Assembly: GCA_031266855.1 (NCBI GenBank)
Contig: JAISAF010000504.1
Span: 1-5,834, forward strand
Source of the DNA: Spirochaetales bacterium
Lineage (GTDB): Bacteria; Spirochaetota; Spirochaetia; DTKZ01
DNA: 5,834 nucleotides
Reading direction: 5' to 3'
Shown here in pieces: positions 1 to 4,169 of the stretch. The position numbers and the translations under genes are program-made. Below the pieces are notes generated by a model. That model saw only the letters and a list, made by a program, of their open reading frames with translations, did no database searches and was not told where the DNA came from. Numbering within the stretch: the first letter of the stretch is position 1; each line of letters starts with the position of its first letter.

Positions 1-461
1 ACAAAATCAGGTGGAATTAAATGGAAATGACCTGACATCTGGAATTCCATATACAGGAGATTCAATACATATTGAAGTAAAAAATGATAAACCGTATTAC
101 GCTGATATTATTCTTGCAGAACCATGTTTGATTCCTGTTGTTTCACCTGAATTAGCATCTGCAATAAAGAAACGGCATTTTCACTATGGAGAAATGATTC
201 CGATTATCAATGATTTTTATAAGGATTTTTATGTATTAAATCCTTTTCCTTTAATAGATTTACTTGATGAAAAAAAATTCTAATGCTATTTGTGTTAATG
301 GAAATAAGATTTATTTTAACATTCGGCTAAAGGAATATCCAGGCCAGGGAGGAATTTTCAGAATTAAAAACTATGCTATATTTCCCTTTATTACTGATGA
401 TATGGTTGAAATGCTTTATCAATATGAATACAAGGGAATCACTTTTAGAGACAAACCCTAA
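1..461 (+). pseudogene. Imm11/DUF1629-like immunity protein, 5'-truncated by the window and frameshifted
   Basis: Two reading frames together make one protein C-terminal part. The first is open from the window edge (Q-N-Q before a GTG at 11) and ends at TAA 281-283, just after FYVLNPFPLIDLLDEKK. The second continues from about 264 to TAA 459-461 and contains IFRIKNYAIFPFITDD and a final EYKGITFRDKP. A central 'YVLN..-D.LD' motif followed by a C-terminal 'IF+..-F+TD+.....-.GI.F' block is what I recognise from the Imm11 (DUF1629) family, which is linked to polymorphic toxin systems; this is recall, not a search. The frames join at an A8 tract (270-277). Removing one A gives a smooth DEKNSNAIC junction. 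This could be a real frameshift mutation, programmed slippage or a sequencing error. The region is very AT-rich compared with the genes to the right, suggesting acquired DNA. The start lies outside the window, so the GTG at 11 need not be the true start. A cognate toxin gene would be expected upstream, but none is visible. Confidence 0.55.
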
Positions 462-510
462 GACGTGCTAGGGCTACCATAATCCCCTTTACTCCTGACT
501 TCTTTTACTT

Positions 511-529
511 CTTCGACTTCGCGGTAATT
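511..529. repeat. Half copy (A) of the ACCGCGAAGTC dispersed repeat
   Basis: CTTCGACTTCGCGGTAATT directly abuts the 3' end of the trpR-like gene. On the minus strand it reads ACCGCGAAGTCGAAG. It matches the right arms at 1064-1079, 2885-2900 and 4068-4087. I see no matching left arm (ACCGCAAAG type) within 430-510, so this copy is partial or degraded. The purine-rich tail on the minus strand (GAAGT iterations, 488-515) continues the pattern. Confidence 0.5.
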
Positions 530-532
530 TCT

Positions 533-832
533 TTATTTCCCCTGCTGTTTTTTCAGCCGTTCCAGCATAAGACGGAATGGGGAGTTGTCTTTTTTTAATT
601 CACGCGAACCACGCGTTATCTTGCACAGGCTCAGGGAATATCTTTTCGCTATATCCCGCTGATGCATTCCCCCGGCAATTGCCTTGACCAAAGCCCAGCG
701 GGCGGCGACAGCCCTCAGTTCCGCTTTGGTTAGAAGGCTGCCGAGAAAATCCTCAATTTCCTCCGCGCTGCACGTAAGGGCAAGCGCCGAGGATAACTCC
801 CCTACCGCTTCGGATATGATTTTGTCGGTCAT
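533..832 (-). CDS. trpR: TrpR-family transcriptional repressor (99 aa)
   Basis: This is a small all-helical DNA-binding protein that in the known family represses tryptophan synthesis or uptake genes when L-Trp is bound. The core from about residue 34 to 94 aligns with E. coli TrpR from LTPDERE to the C-terminus: LTKAELRAVAARW, then the helix-turn-helix QRDIAKRYSLSLCKITRGS (58-76), then the closing helix. The two arginines equivalent to the Trp-binding Arg54 and Arg84 of E. coli TrpR are present as R45 and R74, which favours a Trp-responsive protein over the corepressor-free YerC branch. The position equivalent to Ser88 is Glu78, and one residue is missing between the two arginines, so ligand use is not certain. 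The length is close to the family norm (about 100-108 aa). ATG at 832 is the only sensible start; there is no Shine-Dalgarno, and the promoter sits against the codon. No trp structural genes are in the window, so its targets lie elsewhere. Confidence 0.85.
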   Translation of the reverse strand: MTDKIISEAVGELSSALALTCSAEEIEDFLGSLLTKAELRAVAARWALVKAIAGGMHQRDIAKRYSLSLCKITRGSRELKKDNSPFRLMLERLKKQQGK

Positions 833-838
833 ACGAAA

Positions 839-867
839 ATTATAACACAGTAGTCAGGAGAAGTGAA
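839..867 (-). promoter_or_regulatory. Extended -10 promoter of trpR giving a probable leaderless mRNA
   Basis: On the minus strand TGT-TATAAT (-10 hexamer at 839-844, extended TGn at 845-847) is preceded after a 17-bp spacer by TTCACT (862-867, four of six matches to TTGACA). Six bases (833-838) separate the -10 from the ATG, so the canonical +1 falls on the A of the start codon. No GGAGG-like sequence lies between. No clear ACTAGT-type Trp operator overlaps it. Confidence 0.65.
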
Positions 868-980
868 GTGGGCAACAATTCCCGGTTTAGGCTCATACAA
901 AACCATTAACAGCTCATGTCCCAGGGCGAGCACATATAAAATCATATTGACTGGCCTGCTGATGCAAAATCAGAATTTTT

Positions 981-1079
981 ACCGCAAAGTCGAAAAAGTC
1001 TAATAAGATTTTAACATTAGGTCTTTTTTTGCCTCCTTTTCTTTGCTTCTTCGCCCTTGCCAGTTTTCGACTTCGTGGT
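981..1079. repeat. Dispersed inverted-repeat element, copy B (99 bp)
   Basis: The left arm ACCGCAAAGTCGAAAA (981-996) pairs with the right arm TTTTCGACTTCGTGGT (1064-1079) with two mismatches in 16, one of which is a G-U pair in the minus-strand transcript. The interior is purine-rich on the minus strand. The same arms recur at 2829-2900 and 4007-4087, always with the ACCGCAAA form on the left and the TTCGCGGT form on the right. It encodes nothing recognisable. It could be a small non-autonomous mobile repeat (MITE/REP-like) or a 3'-end hairpin. Confidence 0.6.
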
Positions 1080-1105
1080 GAATTTTTTTTACATGATTTA
1101 TGTAC

Positions 1106-1259
1106 CCACTGAATTGCCGCTGGCAATTCAGTGGCATGGTTTTGAGTTGCCGCCGCGCAAGGGATTGCAGCGGAAAGCCCACAGGATTTGCATTGGCAAA
1201 TCCGAGGACTTGGAGCGGAAAGCCCGGTTTTTTGCGGCTATGCCGCAAAAAATGCGCCC
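1106..1259 (-). repeat. Composite multi-hairpin element, copy E1
   Basis: Read on the minus strand the order is GGGCGCATTTTTT (1247-1259), a perfect 11-bp hairpin (1228-1238/1242-1252), GGCTTTCCG, an 8-bp hairpin (1184-1191/1196-1203), a second GGCTTTCCG, CAATCCCTTGCGCG (1155-1168), and a perfect 13-bp hairpin CCACTGAATTGCC/GGCAATTCAGTGG (1106-1118/1122-1134). The two GGCTTTCCG blocks are part of an internal direct repeat (1167-1180 and 1212-1225, 13 of 14 identical). The same order of blocks occurs on the plus strand at 5296-5458 with different but still complementary stem bases. Another GGGCGCATT block lies 65 bp away at 1316-1324, which suggests a modular build. There is no coding potential. 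Confidence 0.6.
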
Positions 1260-1347
1260 GAAGGCGGTCGCTTTCCGATAGGAAATTTATTATAGAGCCG
1301 CTGGCGCGGCCCCGGAATGCGCCCAAATTCCTAAAACTCCGGCTCCC

Positions 1348-2058
1348 CTACCCCGCTTTCACCGGATTGCGCAGAACGCCGATTTTTTCGATTTCAACTT
1401 CCATCACATCCCCAGGCTTTATCGGACCCACGCCGCTGGGCGTGCCGGTTAAAATAAGGTCTCCCGTGTTCAGCGTAAAGTTACGGGAAATAAAGGAAAA
1501 CAGCACAGGTATGGAAAAAATCATCGCGGCGGTGGTGGACGACTGCACAACTTTTCCATTAAGGCGGCATTCGATATGCAGATTTCCCGCGTCGCCAATA
1601 TCCTGAGTCAAAACAAGCCGCGGGCCGACAGGGCAGAAGGTATCAAAGGATTTCCCCCGGAACCAGCCGGATTTATCCGTGCGTTGAATATCCCGCTGGC
1701 TTATGTCATTCGCGCAGGTAAAACCGTAGATATGCTTCCAGACATCCGCTTCCGGGACATTCCTGCAATCGTCGCTGACAAAAAAAGCAAGTTCCGCTTC
1801 GTAATCAGTCCTGGCGGGGTTGAAACTGTAGCGCGAGAGAATGGCGGGAAGCATGACAGGATAATCGGGGCCGGTAAGCGCATTCGGGGTTTTCGCGAAA
1901 AGAATAGGTTCCGCTGGTTCCTCATTGGCAGTGTAATTGATTTGAACGCTATGGATTTCCTCCACATGCTCGCGGTAGTTCATTCCCAGGGCAATAATTT
2001 TTGACGGCCGTACTGTATACATGGCAGCGTCTGTATTATAAACAGGCAGAGCTATCAC
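1348..2058 (-). CDS. FAH-family hydrolase/decarboxylase (fumarylacetoacetate hydrolase fold, 236 aa)
   Basis: The protein carries the full motif set of the compact FAH family (HpcE C-terminal domain, YcgM/FAHD1 type), which cleaves or decarboxylates 2-oxo acids such as acylpyruvates or oxaloacetate with Mg2+ or Mn2+ in the cytoplasm. IIALGMNYREHVEE (21-34) supplies the His31/Glu34 pair. PILFAKTPNALTGP (51-64) is the substrate loop. DYEAELAFFV (85-94) gives metal ligands Glu87 and Glu89, and YGFTCANDISQRDIQ (111-125) gives Asp118. RGKSFDTFCPVGP (134-146) and LTGTPSGVGPIKPGD close the active site. All expected metal ligands are present, so it is likely active; the substrate cannot be told from sequence. 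The length of about 236 aa fits single-domain members. The start is GTG (2056-2058), supported by AGGAGGAG a few bases upstream. The gene is divergent from bpt, with no pathway partner adjacent. The structured repeat E1 lies downstream on its transcribed strand. Confidence 0.9.
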   Translation of the reverse strand: MIALPVYNTDAAMYTVRPSKIIALGMNYREHVEEIHSVQINYTANEEPAEPILFAKTPNALTGPDYPVMLPAILSRYSFNPARTDYEAELAFFVSDDCRNVPEADVWKHIYGFTCANDISQRDIQRTDKSGWFRGKSFDTFCPVGPRLVLTQDIGDAGNLHIECRLNGKVVQSSTTAAMIFSIPVLFSFISRNFTLNTGDLILTGTPSGVGPIKPGDVMEVEIEKIGVLRNPVKAG

Positions 2059-2118
2059 AATCTCCTCCTTACATGATATATATTTCTAACACTAAAGGAG
2101 AGAGGACTTTTACGCAAT
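2059..2118. promoter_or_regulatory. Short divergent control region between the FAH gene and bpt
   Basis: Only 60 bp separate the two divergent starts. It contains AGGAGGAG for the FAH gene on the minus strand, immediately before its GTG, and AGGAGAGAGGA (2097-2107 area) for bpt, about 12 bases before its ATG at 2119, a rather long spacing. An AT-rich core (GATATATATTT, 2075-2085) could supply -10 elements in either direction, but no convincing -35 pairs stand out. The promoters therefore probably overlap each other or the opposing 5' ends. Confidence 0.4.
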
Positions 2119-2829
2119 ATGCCAGACCGGAATGAAACCCTCGTGCTGTATAGAGGCCATACACACAAATGCCCCTACCTTCCCCGGCGGGTCTGTCAAA
2201 TGGAATTTCTTACCCGCGGCGATCTGCCGGGAGAAGTATACGAAGCTTTACTTGGACAGGGTTTTCGCCGTAGCGGGAATATGTTTTACCGGAATGTCTG
2301 TCCCGGCTGCGCCGAATGTGTCCAGATGCGCATTCCTGTCGCCTCATTTGTGCCCAGCGGTTCCCAGAAGCGGGTTGTCAGAAAAAACGCCGATGTGCGT
2401 ATCAGCATAGTCCCGGCGGAATTCCGCACAGATGTTTTTGATTTATACCAGCGTTACTGCGCTTTTAAGCACGGCGAAAACGGCGATGACAAAAACGCCT
2501 TCCGCGGGTTCCTCTGCGATTCGCCGCTTGATACCCGCATGACCCTGTATCACGCGGGCGGAGTTCTTGCCGCCGTTGGCTGGATAGACGTTCTTCCCCG
2601 CGGCCTGTCCAGCGTATACTTCGCTTTCGAACCGGAGTTTGCGCGGCGCAGTCCCGGTATATTTTCCATTGTCAGGGAAATCGGCATAGCGAAAAGCATG
2701 GGGCTGGATTACTACTACCTTGGCTTTCTTGTGGAGGCTTCACCAAAAATGTCGTACAAAGCCGCTTTCGGCCCTCATGAAAGGCTTATCGGGGGAGAAT
2801 GGGTTAGTGGCTTTGTACCAGGCAGCTAA
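2119..2829 (+). CDS. bpt: Aspartate/glutamate leucyltransferase (Bpt), Ate-family aminoacyl-tRNA-protein transferase
   Basis: The family transfers an amino acid from aminoacyl-tRNA to the N-terminus of proteins; bacterial Bpt puts Leu on N-terminal Asp or Glu, making substrates for the ClpS/ClpAP N-degron pathway. The N-terminal domain shows CPYLP (Cys18) and the cysteine set VCPGCAEC (Cys61, 64, 67) within GFRRSGNMFYRNVCPGC, followed by QMRIPVASFVPSGSQKR and RKNAD. The C-terminal GNAT-like domain shows YQRYCAFKHGENG, an SSVYFAFEPEF block, then SPGIFSIVREI and YYYLGFLVEASPKMSYKAAF, all at the expected places. Its 236 residues match the usual 230-250. The protein looks complete and active. The start is ATG 2119, with a purine-rich site about 12 bases upstream; no better in-frame start exists. 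Whether it uses Leu or Arg cannot be fixed by eye; bacterial members of this length are normally the Leu type. The stop codon touches repeat copy C. No clpS or clpA is nearby. Confidence 0.88.
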   Translation: MPDRNETLVLYRGHTHKCPYLPRRVCQMEFLTRGDLPGEVYEALLGQGFRRSGNMFYRNVCPGCAECVQMRIPVASFVPSGSQKRVVRKNADVRISIVPAEFRTDVFDLYQRYCAFKHGENGDDKNAFRGFLCDSPLDTRMTLYHAGGVLAAVGWIDVLPRGLSSVYFAFEPEFARRSPGIFSIVREIGIAKSMGLDYYYLGFLVEASPKMSYKAAFGPHERLIGGEWVSGFVPGS

Positions 2830-2900
2830 GCGCAAAGTAGAAAAAGTAAAACAAGTATAAGAGATGGAGTATTTTAACTTTCCTTATTCAACTTCGCGGT
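2829..2900. repeat. Dispersed inverted-repeat element, copy C (72 bp), directly after bpt
   Basis: The left arm starts at the last base of the bpt stop codon: AGCGCAAAGTAGAAAAAGT (2829-2847), two differences in 19 from copy B. The right arm TATTCAACTTCGCGGT (2885-2900) is the usual CGCGGT form. The interior is AT-rich and unlike the interior of copy B. Its position suggests the hairpin forms the 3' end of the bpt mRNA, though no classical U-run follows. Confidence 0.55.
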
Positions 2901-2911
2901 AAAGCTCTATC

Positions 2912-3059
2912 AGGCTGTTGAAAAAATCTGTTCCGGGGAATTTTCGGTGTCCTTCGTCAAAACGCAAATTCTGTAATTCCTTGTTTTTGCAGGCAGGAGC
3001 CTTTGCCTTTAGTGCGGCGTAGTCTGGAGACTATGCCGGGCGGGTTTTCTCGACAGCCT
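2912..3059. mobile_element. Small element with 17-nt inverted ends (MITE-like), no coding capacity
   Basis: AGGCTGTTGAAAAAATC (2912-2928) is matched in inverted orientation by GGTTTTCTCGACAGCCT (3043-3059), 14 of 17 positions. GGCTGTTGAAAAA-type ends resemble those I remember from insertion sequences, but I cannot name a family. Inside, CGGCGTAGTCT/AGACTATGCCG (3015-3025/3028-3038) forms an 11-bp stem with one G-U pair. No transposase remnant and no clear target-site duplication are visible. It lies between bpt and the accessory TA operon. Confidence 0.4.
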
Positions 3060-3128
3060 CGTTATGCGCATTCGGGCATTCGAATTCTTATTTTATATCT
3101 TTTCATAAAATACATTCTTTATTTATCA

Positions 3129-3383
3129 TCATATATGAAATCTGAATGAAATGTATACTATATTTTCTTTTTCTATTGCATATATGATTCTATGTTCTAA
3201 ATCTATTCTTCTGGACCAATATCCATTTAAATTAGCTTTCAACGGTTCCGGTTTCCCTATTCCTTCCCGGGGATTTCGATCTATGTCTTTTATTAAAGAA
3301 TTTATTCGTTTAAGCTGCTTTTTATCAGTATTTATCCAATATTGATAATCATCCCATGCCTCATCGGTGAATAACTTATTCAT
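3129..3383 (-). CDS. yoeB: YoeB-family mRNA interferase toxin (Txe/YoeB, 84 aa)
   Basis: YoeB is a RelE-superfamily ribosome-dependent endoribonuclease that cuts mRNA in the A site and is neutralised by YefM. The 84 residues line up without gaps with E. coli YoeB: EAWDDYQYW (8-16), TDKKQLKRINSLIKDI, EGIGKPEPLKANLNGYWSRR (40-59), EHRIIYA (63-69) and the C-terminal RFHI (81-84). The catalytic equivalents Glu46, Arg65 and His83 are present, but the terminal residue, Tyr84 in E. coli, is Ile (codon ATA before TGA). In the E. coli enzyme that Tyr contributes to activity, so this toxin may be weakened, or the side chain may be replaced by another group. The start ATG (3381-3383) overlaps the end of yefM by 8 bases and has no strong ribosome site of its own, suggesting translational coupling. 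The gene is AT-rich against its GC-rich surroundings, which fits horizontal transfer. Confidence 0.93.
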   Translation of the reverse strand: MNKLFTDEAWDDYQYWINTDKKQLKRINSLIKDIDRNPREGIGKPEPLKANLNGYWSRRIDLEHRIIYAIEKENIVYISFRFHI

Positions 3384-3633
3384 TCACGTTCAACTTTCTC
3401 TCTCGTATTTTACCCGCTTTATGCTGATTAATTGACCTTTGAAGATGCGCGGCATTTGTTTTACTCGACAATAAATAGTTTGTTTCCATTAAGCTATTAT
3501 ATTCATCTATTGACATAAGTACCACATTTTCATTATTTTTCCGGGTAATAATCAATACATCATGATCATTAAAGACCTTATCCATATATGACTTGAGATT
3601 TTGCCTTAAATTTGTATAGGTGATTGCATCCAT
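3376..3633 (-). CDS. yefM: YefM-family antitoxin (Phd/YefM, 85 aa)
   Basis: YefM antitoxins bind and inhibit YoeB through a flexible C-terminus and repress their own operon through an N-terminal Phd-type DNA-binding domain. Here MDAITYTNLRQNLKSYMDKV (1-20) is the DNA-binding part, DVLIITRKNNENVVLMSIDEYNSLMET (25-51) is the family core (ITR-N-E--V-LMS--EYNSL-ET), and about residues 52-85 (YLLSS..NA..L..SI....AGK) form the toxin-binding tail. I place the start at ATG 3631-3633, because CGGAGG lies eight bases before it and the family begins with this segment. A further upstream in-frame ATG (3664-3666) lies upstream of the -10 hexamer, so it would not be in the transcript. The length matches the family (about 83-90 aa). 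The stop overlaps the yoeB start, giving the usual antitoxin-first order. The operon is complete and AT-rich. Confidence 0.93.
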   Translation of the reverse strand: MDAITYTNLRQNLKSYMDKVFNDHDVLIITRKNNENVVLMSIDEYNSLMETNYLLSSKTNAAHLQRSINQHKAGKIRERKLNVNE

Positions 3634-3647
3634 TAATTCAGCCTCCG

Positions 3648-3681
3648 AGTACAATATACTGTACATTTATAATTTTGTCAA
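3648..3681 (-). promoter_or_regulatory. Promoter and paired TGTACA-type operator of yefM-yoeB
   Basis: On the minus strand TTGACA (3676-3681) and TATATT (3653-3658) are separated by exactly 17 bp, a near-consensus promoter. The palindrome TGTACA (3660-3665) sits in the spacer. A degenerate copy, AGTACA on the plus strand (3648-3653), lies exactly 12 bp away and reaches the -10. Paired palindromes with a TGTACA core are the known operator of E. coli yefM-yoeB, so binding here should occlude RNA polymerase. The Shine-Dalgarno CGGAGG follows about eight bases before the ATG at 3633. Confidence 0.8.
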
Positions 3682-4006
3682 TAATAGGTTTTTAATTTTC
3701 TCATAAAATATGTGCCAAAATTGCGCTTAACTTCCTGTCAATGTATTACATCATTCTGCCGCATGGCGCATATAAGTATCAAACAATTTACATACAGAAA
3801 ATAACGATAAAACGAATGTTCCTTCGTTTTATCCTGTCATGGTTCACCGGCAGGGCATCATCAGAGGACTTGGGATACGCAGGCGGAGCGGCGGGCAATA
3901 TGGATATAATGCCCGGCAGTCCTGATTGATACGCGCCATGAATTTCAGGCGCTATTTCGCATAATTTCATGTTCCGGGAAATCGCCATGTTTTGGAAAAA
4001 GTTTTA

Positions 4007-4087
4007 ACCGCAAAATCAAATAAGCCGGATAAATTCCGGCACACAGCATTATTCTCTCTTTTTTCTTTGACTTCTCCGGCTTCGCGG
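4007..4087. repeat. Dispersed inverted-repeat element, copy D (81 bp)
   Basis: The left arm ACCGCAAAATCAAATAAG (4007-4024) faces the right arm CTTCTCCGGCTTCGCGGT (4070-4087). The arms differ at six of 18 positions. Five of these are A/G differences that become G-U pairs in the minus-strand RNA, so the fold favours the strand of the upstream UROD-family gene. The interior contains its own GCCGGA/TCCGGC stem. Arm form and orientation match copies B and C. Confidence 0.5.
4024..4040 (-). terminator. Possible rho-independent terminator of the UROD-family gene
   Basis: On the minus strand GCCGGA-ATTTA-TCCGGC forms a 6-bp GC-rich stem with a five-base loop, followed by TTATTTGATTTT. It lies about 130 bases after the stop codon, inside repeat copy D. 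The T-run is interrupted, so efficiency is uncertain. Confidence 0.45.
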
Positions 4088-4169
4088 TAATTCTTTTTTG
4101 CGCTATTCGGCGCGCGGGGAGGACGACAGACACCGGTTCTTCATCCCCCCCGGAAAAACTCAGGGCCTC

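Larger units (their letters stand above)
833..1347. other. Gene-free interval between the trpR-like and FAH genes
   Basis: I see no credible gene in these 515 bases. The open frames crossing it on both strands read through hairpin repeats and have low-complexity, Arg/Lys/Pro-rich translations. The interval holds the trpR promoter (839-867), an inverted-repeat element (981-1079) and a multi-hairpin element (1106-1259), plus a short hairpin at 1297-1310 (GCCGC/GCGGC). The stretch 868-980 has no recognisable feature apart from a weak CTGAT/ATCAG inverted repeat near 958-972. Confidence 0.6.
3667..4169. other. Gene-free interval between the TA operon and the UROD-family gene
   Basis: No gene is supported here. 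Besides the -35 of the TA promoter, it holds a perfect 11-bp hairpin GATAAAACGAA/TTCGTTTTATC (3806-3816/3823-3833, loop of 6), repeat copy D (4007-4087) with its terminator-like stem, and a C7 tract (4145-4151). The stretch 3840-4000 is more GC-rich. It shows short open frames on both strands, none with a ribosome site or a recognisable protein motif. Confidence 0.5.

Noticed and set aside
455..472. CCCTA/TAGGG hairpin between the convergent immunity-like and trpR genes as a terminator
   Set aside because: The stem is only five base pairs, with an eight-base loop and no proper U-run.
1228..1252. Rho-independent terminator of the FAH gene
   Set aside because: The stem ends in A on its 3' side on both strands, so there is no U-tract after the hairpin.
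1000..1326. Minus-strand open frames across repeats B and E1
   Set aside because: They consist of repeat sequence; the composition changes abruptly at the hairpins and no protein family is visible.
1100..1606. 168-codon open frame on the plus strand
   Set aside because: It runs through the hairpin element and antisense to the FAH gene; it has no ribosome site, and its Arg/Pro-rich translation has no recognisable motif.
3089..3112. TATTTTAT/ATAAAATA hairpin as terminator of yefM-yoeB
   Set aside because: It is a purely A-T stem of eight pairs without GC content or a following U-run; it is too weak to call.
3376..3666. Longer yefM starting at the ATG at 3664-3666
   Set aside because: That ATG lies inside the TGTACA operator and upstream of the -10 hexamer, so it would not be transcribed; the ATG at 3631-3633 has a good ribosome site.
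3788..3988. Short open frame on the minus strand with a GLPGIISILPAAPPAYP segment
   Set aside because: It has no ribosome site, no recognised family, and an overlapping open frame on the other strand; it could be a gene remnant, but nothing supports that.
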